A program made the position numbers and the translations under genes. A stretch of 64,000 nt of DNA from Acidobacteria bacterium Ga0077551 (lineage in GTDB: Bacteria; Pseudomonadota; Alphaproteobacteria; Caulobacterales; Hyphomonadaceae): NCBI GenBank assembly GCA_001464545.1, contig LNFC01000025.1, forward strand, positions 17,380 to 81,379, in the 5' to 3' direction. Below are positions 25,667 through 33,999 of this stretch, in pieces. Each line of letters begins with the position of its first letter. Position 1 is the first letter of the stretch. Below the pieces are notes generated by a model, which did no database searches, was not told the origin of the DNA, and saw only the letters and a program-made list of their open reading frames with translations.

Positions 25667-25719
25667 CCCTTTAGCGACTTGTTTAACGTGGCTGCAAGCC
25701 GGCCGGCCAAATCACCACG
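25667..25719 (-). ncRNA. SAM-II riboswitch aptamer upstream of metA
   Basis: On the minus strand the sequence runs CGTGGTGATTTG, GCCGGCCGGCTTGCAGCCACG, then TTAAACAAGTCGCTAAAGGG. This follows the SAM-II (metA RNA) pattern: the TGATTT loop, the TTGCA segment closing stem P1 (CGTGG with CCACG), then TTAAA and the GCTAAA-AGG pseudoknot strand. The class binds S-adenosylmethionine and represses methionine-synthesis genes in alphaproteobacteria. It ends 81 bases before the metA ATG and starts only eight bases after the doxX stop. Confidence 0.92.
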
Positions 25720-25727
25720 AGGCGCAT

Positions 25728-26189
25728 CTAGCGCGGGATTGAGCCGGCGACAAGCGCCTCGTCCTTGCTCCGCCTGACCGCCCGGTCGGACCGCCACCAG
25801 CCCTTCATCGTCAAGGGGCGCCCCCCGCTATGACCCGCAAGGACCAGCAGCCCCGCGAGGATGCCGAGATTCTTGATGAAGTTCTGCATTTCCCGCTCGG
25901 CGGAAACGCCTGCGTGATCATTCCAGAAGTCATGCAGGAGGACATTGACCAGCAAGACGTAGACCACCAGACCAAGCGCCGTCAGGCACACATGCCGCCC
26001 GGAAATCAGGAGAAGCCCGCCGGCCACGTTTGCCACGGCGGCAATCCACATCAGCGGCTCTGCCATCGGCACATTGTGCGCCTCCATCAAGGCGAAATGC
26101 ATGTCCGGCGCGGCAAATTTCATGAGGCCCGGCACGAGAAAGTATAGGCCGAGCAGGAATCGGCCCGAGAGGATCAGTGCGTTCGACAT
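25728..26189 (-). CDS. DoxX-family membrane protein
   Basis: The 153-aa protein begins LILSGRFLLGLYFLVPGLMKF, the typical first DoxX helix. It has three more helices, with AAVANVAGGLLLISGRH in the second. The C-terminus is polar. DoxX proteins are small quinone-associated or redox-linked membrane proteins of variable role. It follows the crotonase gene by four bases and is co-transcribed with it. Its stop lies just ahead of the metA riboswitch, so read-through from this operon could supply metA transcripts. Confidence 0.85.
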   Translation of the reverse strand: MSNALILSGRFLLGLYFLVPGLMKFAAPDMHFALMEAHNVPMAEPLMWIAAVANVAGGLLLISGRHVCLTALGLVVYVLLVNVLLHDFWNDHAGVSAEREMQNFIKNLGILAGLLVLAGHSGGRPLTMKGWWRSDRAVRRSKDEALVAGSIPR

Positions 26190-26193
26190 GTGC

Positions 26194-27006
26194 TCACTCC
26201 CCCGTCAGTTTCGGTGCGCGTTTTTCCTTGAACGCCGTCACCGCCTCGCGCCGATCATGCAGATAGTTCGAGACACTCTCCCAGCCGATGGACGCATCCA
26301 TCAGCTGCGCGGCAAGCGCGCGTAGCGGGATGTTGGCGGTGGTCTTGGTCCAGCGCACGGCCCATTTCGGGTTGGCCAGGATCTTGCCGGCGATCTCGTC
26401 CACCTTCGCGTCAAGCTCTGCTCCGGGTACGGCATAATTGATGAGGCCGAGGCGCTGGGCTTCCGGCGCGCTCAAGAGATCGCCGGTCATCAGCAGTTCC
26501 TTCGCCTTGGCGAAGCCGATCAGCTGCGGCCAGATCAGCGCGCCGCCGTCGCCCGCCACGAGGCCGACCTTCACGTGCGGATCGCCGATCTTCGCGGTCT
26601 CGTCGGCAATGATCACATCGCACAGCAGCGCAATCGTCGCGCCGAGCCCGGCGGCCGCGCCGTTCATCCGGCAAAGGATCGGTTTCTCCATCTGCAGCAG
26701 CGTCACCACGATCTGCTTGGCATCCCAGCCGATGGCGCGAAAACGCTCGGGATGGGCGATCTGTTCCTCGAACCAGTCGAAGTCCCCGCCCGCGCAGAAG
26801 GCGCGGCCCTTGCCGGAAAGGATGATCAGGTCGCTTTCCGTATCCCGCTGCAGGCAGTTGAACACCAGCGCCAGTTCGGTGTGCATCGCTTCGTCGACGC
26901 CGTTCACGGGGTGGGTGGAGGTGATGTAAGCCGTCAGTACACGCCCCTTCCGCTCGAACGTGAACCGCTCCCACTTGTCCTGGGTTATGTCGTATTTGGC
27001 GCTCAT
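26194..27006 (-). CDS. Enoyl-CoA hydratase/isomerase family protein
   Basis: The 270-aa crotonase has the oxyanion loops AFCAGGDFDWFEEQ and RMNGAAAGLGATIALLCDV, and GDPHVKVGLVAGDGGALIWP as the active-site helix region. Acidic residues normally used by hydratases are not obvious there (GLVAGDGG instead of GL-xPExG). The exact reaction is therefore open. It leads a two-gene operon with doxX. The start at MSAKYDITQDKWERFTFE is the natural family start. Confidence 0.87.
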   Translation of the reverse strand: MSAKYDITQDKWERFTFERKGRVLTAYITSTHPVNGVDEAMHTELALVFNCLQRDTESDLIILSGKGRAFCAGGDFDWFEEQIAHPERFRAIGWDAKQIVVTLLQMEKPILCRMNGAAAGLGATIALLCDVIIADETAKIGDPHVKVGLVAGDGGALIWPQLIGFAKAKELLMTGDLLSAPEAQRLGLINYAVPGAELDAKVDEIAGKILANPKWAVRWTKTTANIPLRALAAQLMDASIGWESVSNYLHDRREAVTAFKEKRAPKLTGE

Positions 27007-27120
27007 CTTGTCCTCCAGCCGGTTTCTGGCCCCGAACCTAACCTGCCCGGCGGCAAAGTCACGGGGGATGACCGCCGCATCGGCCCGCGCTAGGACAGCG
27101 CATCAACCGAAAGCCGCCCC

Positions 27121-27468
27121 ATGCCCCGCGACACCCTCTTCCTTCTTCCGCCCGGCTTTGCCGCCAATGGCCAGCGCGAATTCTGCCCGGAATGCGCCGA
27201 GCTCTGGGGCGTTCTCTCCTGGTTCCCGGCATTGAAGGAGACGCTCGACATTGTCTATGTCGGCATCGATCATCCCCGCGCCCCGATCACGGCGGTGCTT
27301 GGCGAGGGCCGCCACAATGCGCCCACGCTGGTGCTGCATGCGGACAGCCCTCACGCTGAAGGCCTGCCCTATTCCGAAGCAGGCGGCCGCGCCTACCTGC
27401 CCTCCGCCCGCCTGATCGCGAAACACTTCGCCGCGGTGCACGGCACCCCGGTGCCGCGCGGGCACTGA
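27121..27468 (+). CDS. DUF3088 domain protein
   Basis: The 115-aa product starts RDTLFLLPPGFAANGQREF, followed by CPECAELWGVLSWFPALKETL and a VYVGIDHPRAPI strand. This is the DUF3088 pattern, a thioredoxin-like fold with an N-terminal CPxC pair. The CxxC hints at redox or metal binding, which is inference. It starts divergently from the crotonase operon. Confidence 0.78.
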   Translation: MPRDTLFLLPPGFAANGQREFCPECAELWGVLSWFPALKETLDIVYVGIDHPRAPITAVLGEGRHNAPTLVLHADSPHAEGLPYSEAGGRAYLPSARLIAKHFAAVHGTPVPRGH

Positions 27469-27495
27469 CCCGGTCCGTAAGAGCCAGACCTCGGA

Positions 27496-28059
27496 CTACT
27501 CGGCGGGGGTGACCGTCACGTTTTCAGGCGCGGCTTCCTCTGCCGTAGATGTCCAGTTGATGATCACGCGGCGGACCGCGCTCCCCATTTCTGCCGTTGC
27601 GTCATCAATGGTGGTTTCGGTGATCTCGAGGTCAACACGTCCCGGCGCATCCGACAGGATGCGATAGTCGATAAAGTTGCCAACGGGGAAGACGGCCCAG
27701 TCGCCGCCCGGGCTGATGTAGAACGCGATGTAGGTGTACAAACCATTCGCCGCAGGATCGCCGCCGGCAGTGCCGAACAGCTTCACGCCGGACGCCTCGC
27801 CCTGGTTCGCGAGGAGATCGACCTTCACGACAGACGCCGCCGCGGTGGCATACTCCGTCGTCTCAACCATGAGCGCTTGGGGTTCGCCGGAAGGAACCAA
27901 AGCCTGTTGCACCGGGGCTGCGGCCGCAGGCGCAGGGATCTCCTCAGCGACGGTCTCCTCGGCAGCGGTCTCGACCGGCGTGGAGACAGCTTCTGGTCCG
28001 CAAGCCGTCAACATGGCGGCAAGGCTGACAGCAAGAATGGCGTTGAACGGTTTTAGCAT
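27496..28059 (-). CDS. Hypothetical lipoprotein
   Basis: The start was placed at MLKPFNAILAVSLAAMLTAC, giving a lipobox LTAC and a mature N-terminal Cys. A linker rich in Glu, Ala and Pro (about residues 22-60) separates the anchor from a globular domain of about 120 residues. That domain has aromatic strands (LYTYIAFYISPGGDWAVFP). The layout suits an outer-membrane-anchored periplasmic protein. I do not recognise the family. Two additional in-frame starts lie upstream. Confidence 0.68.
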   Translation of the reverse strand: MLKPFNAILAVSLAAMLTACGPEAVSTPVETAAEETVAEEIPAPAAAAPVQQALVPSGEPQALMVETTEYATAAASVVKVDLLANQGEASGVKLFGTAGGDPAANGLYTYIAFYISPGGDWAVFPVGNFIDYRILSDAPGRVDLEITETTIDDATAEMGSAVRRVIINWTSTAEEAAPENVTVTPAE

Positions 28060-28222
28060 GGCTTGGTCGCTCCGGATCACTTTCTAATGTTACGACTAAG
28101 CGATTGCGCTGCTTCTGAACAGGGCCGGGCAGATCACTCCCCCTGTCATCCGGGACGGGACTTGCCTCCCGCAAGGGAAGACGCGTCTTGTGGCTTATCA
28201 AGATCGCCACAGGAGACCTCTC

Positions 28223-29161
28223 ATGCCAGCAGCGCCCGTGAAAACCCGGATCACCGACATGCTCGGGATCGAAAAGCCGATCATCCAGGCCGCCATGGGC
28301 TGGATTGCCCGCGCGCCGCTCTCCTCCGCCGTCTCCAACGCCGGCGGGATGGGCATCATCGAAACCTCGTCCGGCGAACTCGACGCGATCCGCGGCGAGA
28401 TCAAGAAGATGAAGACGCTGACGGACAAGCCGTTCGGCGTGAACGTCGCCCAGGCCTTCGTGCGCGATCCGAACATCGTCCAGTTCATCATCGACGAGGG
28501 CATCAAGTTCGTCACCACCTCCGCCGGTGACCCGATGAAATACACCGGCATGCTGAAGGAAGCCGGCCTCACCGTCTTCCATGTCGTCCCCTCCCTCGCC
28601 GGCGCGCTGCGCGCCATCGAGGCAGGCGTTGACGGCCTGATCGTCGAAGGCGGCGAAGGCGGCGGCTTCAAGAACCCGAAGGACGTCGCTTCGATGGTGC
28701 TGATCCCGCAGGTCTGCGAGAAGGTCTCCGTGCCGGTCGTCGCCGCCGGCGGCATCATGGATGGGCGCACGATGGCGGCCGCCTTCGCGCTCGGCGCCGA
28801 AGGCGTGCTGATGGGCACGCGCATTCTCTCCGCCGCCGAAAGCCCGGTCCATGCCAACTGGAAAGACGCGATCATCAGCGCCGATTCCACCGACACCGTC
28901 TTCCTCAACCGCGCCGGCCCCGGCCCGGCCCTGCGCGCCTTGCGCACCGAGCGCACCACACGCCTTGAGAAGGACGGCAGCCCGAACATCTTCGGCGAAT
29001 TCGCCGGCACCCAGGACGTCTATTTTGGCGGCAACCTGGAAGCCGGTATCGCGCTGACCGGCCAGGTCGCGGGCCGTATCTCCGAGGTGAAACCGATCGC
29101 GCAGATCTTCGAGGAAACGCTGGAAGAGTATCACCGCGTGGTCTCGCGCCTGCCGCGCTGA
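28223..29161 (+). CDS. Nitronate monooxygenase (2-nitropropane dioxygenase family)
   Basis: This 312-aa FMN-dependent TIM barrel oxidises alkyl nitronates or related compounds. Visible are PIIQAAMGWIARAPLSSAVS at the start, TTSAGDPMKYTGMLKEAG, the FMN phosphate-binding GLIVEGGEGGGFKNP and VPVVAAGGIMDGRTMAAAF, and a closing GAEGVLMGTRI. These are the class motifs, though the related FabK enoyl reductases share some of them. AGGAGA precedes the chosen ATG. Confidence 0.88.
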   Translation: MPAAPVKTRITDMLGIEKPIIQAAMGWIARAPLSSAVSNAGGMGIIETSSGELDAIRGEIKKMKTLTDKPFGVNVAQAFVRDPNIVQFIIDEGIKFVTTSAGDPMKYTGMLKEAGLTVFHVVPSLAGALRAIEAGVDGLIVEGGEGGGFKNPKDVASMVLIPQVCEKVSVPVVAAGGIMDGRTMAAAFALGAEGVLMGTRILSAAESPVHANWKDAIISADSTDTVFLNRAGPGPALRALRTERTTRLEKDGSPNIFGEFAGTQDVYFGGNLEAGIALTGQVAGRISEVKPIAQIFEETLEEYHRVVSRLPR

Positions 29162-29281
29162 AGGCCGCATGCGGCGTTCGGATCAAAACAGGGTGAAATC
29201 TGCCCCGGCCTGCCGCTTTCTCTGGAAATCCTCCTGCGTGGCCGTTACACAGTCACAAAACCCCTTTCCAAAGGAAGCCTG

Positions 29282-31462
29282 ATGAAAATGTCCGAAGCTC
29301 TAAAGGGTGGCGCCGCTGCGCTCGTACTCGTGGCCACCGCCGCTTGCGGCGGAACTGCCGCCGACAAGCCCGCCGCCGCCGCCGTCCAGATCGAACTGCC
29401 AGAAATCACGGTCACGGACGCCGAACTGGAGGGCAACCCCTTCCGCGCCGACTGGACCGGCCCGTACGGCGTTCCGCCTTTCGCTGACATCAAGAATGAG
29501 CATTTCAAGCCGGCCATTCTCAAAGGCATTCTGGAAGCGCGGGCCGACATCCAGGCGATTGTCGACAACACGGAAGAGCCAACCTTCGAGAACACGATCC
29601 TCGCGCTGGAGCGGTCCAACGCGTCCCTCAACAAGGTGATGGGCGTGTTCGGCAACCTCTCCAACACCGACACTAACGAGACGATACAGGCGCTCGAAGC
29701 CGAGATCTACCCAATGCTGACCCGCGAGAGCGACGCGGTGACGTTCAACCCGGTCATCTTCGCCCGCGTCAAAGCCGTGTATGACGCCCGCGATCGCCTC
29801 GGTCTCGATGAACAGGACGCGCGCCTCCTCGAACTGACCCACCGCAACTTCGTCCGCGCTGGCGCGGCGCTCGCGCCGGATGTCCAGGCCGAGGTCGCCA
29901 AGATCAACGAAGAACTCTCTGCCCTCACCACCCAGTACGGCCAGAACCTGCTCGCCGAAACCAAGGCCTTCAAACTCGAAGTGTCCGACCCAGCCCGCCT
30001 CGGCGGCCTGTCGGACGACTTCAAGAATGCGCTGGATGCAGACGGCAACCAGACCTGGGTCATCGGCCTCGACCGCTCCGTCTACGAAGGATTCATGACC
30101 AGCGCCGAGGACCGCGAGCTGCGCAAGCAGCTGTTTGACGGCTACCGCCTGCGCGCGGACTCCGGCGAGTTCGACAATGGCGCCCTTGCCGTCAAGATTG
30201 CCCAGCTGCGCGCCAAGCGGGCCGAGCTGATGGGCTACAAGAGCCACGCGCACTACGTGCTCGAGAACCGGATGGCGAGAACGCCAGAAGCTGCGCTCGA
30301 CTTCCTCGCTCAGGTTCTGGAGCCGGGTCTCGCCCGCGCCGCCGAAGAAAAGGCCGACATGGAAAAGCTCGCGGGCTTCCCCATCGAGGGCCATGACTGG
30401 TGGCACTATTCGGAAAAGGTCCGCGCCGAAAAATACGCCTTCGACGAAAACCAGCTGCGCCCGTATTTCGAACTCGGCCGCACGCGGGACGGCGCCTTCG
30501 AAGTCGCCGGGCGCCTGTTCAACATCACGCTGGAGCGCGTCGACGTTGCCGGATGGCACCCCAGCGTCGAAGCCTATGACGTCAAAGACAACGCGACGGG
30601 CGAGCATCTCGGCCTGTTCATGATCGACATGTTCTCGCGCGAGTCCAAACGCGGCGGCGCCTGGATGAGCGGTTATCGCGAGTCCTCTGCGATGGACGGC
30701 AAGGTCATCCGCCCCGTGATCACCAACAACATGAACATGGTGGCGCCGGCCTCCGGCCAGCCGGCCCTGATGTCGTTCACCGAAGTCGAAACGCTGTTCC
30801 ACGAATTCGGCCACGGCCTGCACGGCCTGCTCACCACGATCCGCTACCCGTCCTTCTCGGGCACGTATGGTGGTCCGGACTATGTCGAGTTCCCGGCGCA
30901 GGTGCTGGAACACTGGGCGAGCGAGCCGCAGGTTCTGGCCGAATACGCCCGCCACAACGTTACCGGCGAAGTGATCCCGCAGGCCCTCATCGACAAGATG
31001 AACAACGCGGCCACCTTCAACCAGGGCTTCAAGACGACGGAATACATCGCCGCCTCGCTGATCGACCTTCACTGGCACATGCTGACTTCCGAAGAGGCCG
31101 CGAAGATCACCGACGCGCGCGCCTTCGAACTGGACGTGCTGAAGAAGTACAAGATCCCCGAAGTGATCGAGCCGCGCTACCGCACGACCTATTTCTCGCA
31201 CATCTTCGATGGCGGTTATTCGGCCGGCTATTACGCTTATCTCTGGGCGGAAATTCTGGATGCGGACGGTTTCGACGCGTTCAAGGAATCGGGCGACATC
31301 TACAATCCGGAACTCGCCGCAAAGCTGAAGAAGTGGGTCTACGAGTCCGGCGGCCTGCGCGAGACGGACGAGCTCTACCGCAACTTCCGCGGCTCCGATC
31401 CGGGCATCGAGCCCCTGCTGCGCAATCGCGGCTTCGCCACGCCGCCGCCTGCCGAAGGCTGA
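29282..31462 (+). CDS. M3-family metallopeptidase (peptidyl-dipeptidase Dcp-like), lipoprotein
   Basis: The 726-aa protein has a lipoprotein-type signal ending in TAAC (about residue 22) and a mature M3 peptidase. Zinc is bound by the HEFGHGLHG motif near residue 507, with the downstream Glu ligand in the DYVEFPAQVLEHW segment. The C-terminal FSHIFDGGYSAGYYAYLWAE is characteristic of Dcp, which removes dipeptides from peptide C-termini. Attachment to the cell envelope through the lipobox is inferred; E. coli Dcp lacks such a signal. A strong terminator follows. Confidence 0.92.
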   Translation: MKMSEALKGGAAALVLVATAACGGTAADKPAAAAVQIELPEITVTDAELEGNPFRADWTGPYGVPPFADIKNEHFKPAILKGILEARADIQAIVDNTEEPTFENTILALERSNASLNKVMGVFGNLSNTDTNETIQALEAEIYPMLTRESDAVTFNPVIFARVKAVYDARDRLGLDEQDARLLELTHRNFVRAGAALAPDVQAEVAKINEELSALTTQYGQNLLAETKAFKLEVSDPARLGGLSDDFKNALDADGNQTWVIGLDRSVYEGFMTSAEDRELRKQLFDGYRLRADSGEFDNGALAVKIAQLRAKRAELMGYKSHAHYVLENRMARTPEAALDFLAQVLEPGLARAAEEKADMEKLAGFPIEGHDWWHYSEKVRAEKYAFDENQLRPYFELGRTRDGAFEVAGRLFNITLERVDVAGWHPSVEAYDVKDNATGEHLGLFMIDMFSRESKRGGAWMSGYRESSAMDGKVIRPVITNNMNMVAPASGQPALMSFTEVETLFHEFGHGLHGLLTTIRYPSFSGTYGGPDYVEFPAQVLEHWASEPQVLAEYARHNVTGEVIPQALIDKMNNAATFNQGFKTTEYIAASLIDLHWHMLTSEEAAKITDARAFELDVLKKYKIPEVIEPRYRTTYFSHIFDGGYSAGYYAYLWAEILDADGFDAFKESGDIYNPELAAKLKKWVYESGGLRETDELYRNFRGSDPGIEPLLRNRGFATPPPAEG

Positions 31463-31479
31463 GACCTGGCGCCCAAACA

Positions 31480-31510
31480 AAAGCCCTGCCATCGCTGGCG
31501 GGGCTTTTTC
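31480..31510 (+). terminator. Rho-independent terminator of the M3 peptidase gene
   Basis: AAGCCC and GGGCTT form the ends of a stem (31481-31486 with 31501-31506), with CCATCGCTGG as the inner hairpin and TTTTTC following. It lies 18 bases after the peptidase stop. It also faces the 3' end of the convergent ptsN gene. Confidence 0.8.
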
Positions 31511-31534
31511 TTGTCTGCGGTGACCGAACCCGGA

Positions 31535-31999
31535 TCAGCCGCTGACCGATTCCTTGCAGATCACGGCGCGCACATCCTCTTCCGTCCGCGCCTTGCGCAG
31601 CGCGTCGCGCACCGGCCCTTGGCGGAAGACGCGGCTGACCTGCGCGAGGGCGCGCAAATGGTCCGCGCCCGAACCATCCGGCGCCAGCAGCATGAAGATC
31701 AGGTCGCAGGGCCGCTCGTCGATCGATTCAAACTCGACCCCGTGCAGCAGGCGCATGAACCCGCCGACCGGCTTCTCGAGCCCTGGCAGGCGCGCATGCG
31801 GGATCGCCACCCCTTCGCCGACACCTGTCGAGCCGAGACGTTCGCGCTCCATCACGGCGTCCTCGATCACGCGCGGGCCAATACCGGTCGTCTCGCTCAG
31901 CGCTTCGCACAGGACGTGGATCGCCTGCTTGCGGCTCGGCACGTCCTGAAGCGGGATGATCACCCCGCCTTGCAGCAAGGCACTCAGATCGGTGGCCAT
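31535..31999 (-). CDS. ptsN: Nitrogen-PTS EIIA protein PtsN
   Basis: The 154-aa EIIA-Ntr domain carries the phosphorylatable His in GVAIPHARLPGL (about residue 66) and the usual LLQGGVIIPLQDVPSRKQAI start. It accepts phosphate from EI-Ntr/NPr and regulates potassium, nitrogen and envelope functions. The start was set at MATDLSALL, which fits the family length. It follows hpf by 21 bases on the same strand, the conserved hpf-ptsN order. Confidence 0.93.
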   Translation of the reverse strand: MATDLSALLQGGVIIPLQDVPSRKQAIHVLCEALSETTGIGPRVIEDAVMERERLGSTGVGEGVAIPHARLPGLEKPVGGFMRLLHGVEFESIDERPCDLIFMLLAPDGSGADHLRALAQVSRVFRQGPVRDALRKARTEEDVRAVICKESVSG

Positions 32000-32020
32000 G
32001 AGTCTACGGTTCCGTGACAC

Positions 32021-32611
32021 TCAGATGCGGGGCGTATTTGCAGGGTCGACCCAGCCAATGTGCCCGTCGGGGCGGCGGTAGACCATATTCAGGCCGTCAT
32101 GGCCAGCGTTCCTGAACATCAATGCCGGGACATCTTGCAATTCGAGCTGCATCACTGCCTCCGAAACGGTCATGGTACGGATCTGGACGCTCGTTTCTGC
32201 AACTGTCAGGGGAGCGTCACCCACCTCAATACGCTCATCATCTGAATCATCTGTGTCTGAAACGAGGATCAGCGCTTCGGCGGCCGGAGCGGCCGGCATC
32301 GGCAGCGGCGCGCTGGCATGGTGGTCCTTCAGGCGGCGCTTGTAGCGGCGCACCCGTTTTTCCATCTTTTCAAGGCTGACTTCCAGCGCGGCATAGGGGT
32401 CATCCGCGCGCCCGGTCGATTGCAGGACGATCCCGGAGGGCAGGTGAACATTGCAGTCGACTTCGACGAACGGGCCCTGCTGCGAGACGAAGACGCTCGC
32501 TTCGCCGGTCCGGTTGAAGTATTTCGCCACCGCCGCCTCGAGGCCTGCCTCGATCCGGTCTCGCATCGCGTCGCCAAGGTTCATGTGCTTGCCGGTGATC
32601 TGAATCTGCAT
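32021..32611 (-). CDS. hpf: Ribosome hibernation promoting factor, long form
   Basis: The 196-aa protein has the N-terminal HPF/RaiA domain (MQIQITGKHMNLGDAMRDRI to about residue 100). An acidic linker follows, then the dimerisation domain of long HPF (MTVSEAVMQLELQDVPALMF and VYRRPDGHIGWVDP). Long HPF dimerises ribosomes into inactive 100S particles in stationary phase. The start was set at the first Met of this domain; the open frame extends fourteen codons further. The usual upstream neighbour rpoN is replaced here by pspF. Confidence 0.94.
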   Translation of the reverse strand: MQIQITGKHMNLGDAMRDRIEAGLEAAVAKYFNRTGEASVFVSQQGPFVEVDCNVHLPSGIVLQSTGRADDPYAALEVSLEKMEKRVRRYKRRLKDHHASAPLPMPAAPAAEALILVSDTDDSDDERIEVGDAPLTVAETSVQIRTMTVSEAVMQLELQDVPALMFRNAGHDGLNMVYRRPDGHIGWVDPANTPRI

Positions 32612-32747
32612 GAGCGTCTCCTTTGCGCATGTCGGCAGTTTACTATGACGCAAAGTAAACCGGGGCGCGACCCCCTATAGGACCGCACACCGCCAAAAAT
32701 CGGTAACGTTCAAGTATCTGTGCGGCGGGCGGCCATGAGGACGCGCG

Positions 32748-33791
32748 TCAAGCGCCTGGCTTTTCCGGCTTGGCGTAACCGTGCTTTTTCAGCAGGCCTC
32801 GAAACTGGTGATAGGTGAGGCTGAGGGTGTCGGCCGCCCTGCCCTGATGGCCCTGCGCGCGGGCGAGGGCGGCGTCGATCAGGCGCAGTTCATAGAGGCG
32901 GACAGCCTCCGGAAAACCGCCCGCAACCGTCCATAGGTCGGGGGGCTCCACAGGGGCATTTTGTGGACGGTCTATGGACTCCTTTTTCGCCCTCCCGGCA
33001 GGCCTCCAGGGTGAGGCGAACGGGTCGAGCGCCGCCGGATCAAACTGCACCGGATCATTCGGCGCCGTGATCAGCGCGCGGTGCGCGAGGCGTTCCGCAA
33101 AGTTGCGCAGCTCGCGCACATTGCCCGGCCAGTCATGCGCCTCGATCGCCTCGATGGCGGACGGCGCAAAACCCGGGAAGTCCTGCGCCAGCTCGACCGC
33201 CATGCGGCGCGCGAAAAAGTCCGCCAGCAGGCTCTTGTCCCCGTGCCGGACGCGCAGCGGCGGCAGCGTGATCACGTCGAAGGAGAGCCGGTCGAGCAGG
33301 TCCCAGCGGAACCTGCCGGCTTCCGCCAGCGCCGGCAGGTCCGCATTGGTGGCGGCAACAATGCGCACATTGGTGGTCAGCACTTTCGAGCCCCCGACCC
33401 GCTGGAACTCGCCATATTCGACGACGCGCAGCAGCTTTTCCTGCAAGGCCTCCCCGGCGGTCGCGATCTCGTCGAGAAAGATCGTGCCGCCATCGGCGAG
33501 TTCGAACCTTCCGCGGCGCAGCTCGGTCGCGCCCGTGAAGGCGCCGCGCTCGTGCCCGAAGAGCTCCGAATCCAGCAGCGTTTCAGACAGCGCGGCGCAG
33601 TTGACCTTCACGAAGGGGCCTTCCCAGCGCTTCGACAGGAAGTGCAGCCGCTCGCCGATCAGTTCCTTGCCGGTCCCGCGCTCTCCGATGACCAGCACCG
33701 AGCGGTCCAGCGGGGCCACACGGCTCGCATGCTCCTGCGCGCTGAGCCAGGGCGGCGATTCTCCAACGAGCTGCTTGGACCGGTCCTGCAT
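32748..33791 (-). CDS. pspF: Psp operon sigma-54 activator PspF
   Basis: The 347-aa bacterial enhancer-binding protein lacks an N-terminal sensory domain, as PspF does. The AAA+ core has Walker A ERGTGKELIG, the sigma-54-contacting GAFTGA loop near residue 85, Walker B GGTIFLDEIA, and HDWPGNVRELRNFAERL near residue 215. A C-terminal Fis-type helix-turn-helix (AADTLSLTYHQFRGLLKK) binds the enhancer. It is divergent from pspA, and palindromes between the genes are candidate binding sites. PspA is expected to inhibit it until membrane stress occurs. Confidence 0.93.
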   Translation of the reverse strand: MQDRSKQLVGESPPWLSAQEHASRVAPLDRSVLVIGERGTGKELIGERLHFLSKRWEGPFVKVNCAALSETLLDSELFGHERGAFTGATELRRGRFELADGGTIFLDEIATAGEALQEKLLRVVEYGEFQRVGGSKVLTTNVRIVAATNADLPALAEAGRFRWDLLDRLSFDVITLPPLRVRHGDKSLLADFFARRMAVELAQDFPGFAPSAIEAIEAHDWPGNVRELRNFAERLAHRALITAPNDPVQFDPAALDPFASPWRPAGRAKKESIDRPQNAPVEPPDLWTVAGGFPEAVRLYELRLIDAALARAQGHQGRAADTLSLTYHQFRGLLKKHGYAKPEKPGA

Positions 33792-33825
33792 GAGGTCTTT
33801 CTAGCGAATATCGATTGTGATTTCG

Positions 33826-33852
33826 ACCAATATTTTGGTGGGTTTCACCAAA
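33826..33852. promoter_or_regulatory. Overlapping palindromes, candidate PspF enhancer sites
   Basis: ACCAA-TATT-TTGGT (33826-33839) overlaps TTTGGTG-N5-CACCAAA (33834-33852), so three half-sites are spaced along one stretch. They lie about 75-100 bases upstream of the sigma-54 -24 element and 35-61 bases ahead of pspF. In E. coli the PspF enhancer occupies the comparable place and also mediates pspF autorepression. Binding here is inferred. Confidence 0.55.
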
Positions 33853-33925
33853 CAATTCTTAAAAACCACTTCGGGGAAAGTTTTTTATTTCAATATTTCA
33901 AGGCTCTAAACAATTAATCCGGAAC

Positions 33926-33940
33926 TGGCACGGTCCTTGA
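33926..33940 (+). promoter_or_regulatory. Sigma-54 promoter of the psp operon
   Basis: TGGCACG (33926-33932), four bases, then TTGA (33937-33940) follows the -24/-12 consensus TGGCACG-N4-TTGC with one deviation in the -12 element. It is placed 172 bases before pspA and downstream of the palindromic enhancer candidates. The predicted leader of about 160 bases contains a broken small reading frame. Confidence 0.72.
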
Positions 33941-33999
33941 AAACAAGAAAGCCATCAGGCGACGGGCGTTGCCAACCCCAACGAAGGACTAAGAAGACC

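Noticed and set aside
29300..31492. 730-codon open frame antisense to the M3 peptidase gene
   Set aside because: It is a mirror frame produced by high third-position GC; the opposite strand encodes a complete peptidase with intact motifs. The same applies to long antisense frames over dnaK, fhs and lpdA.
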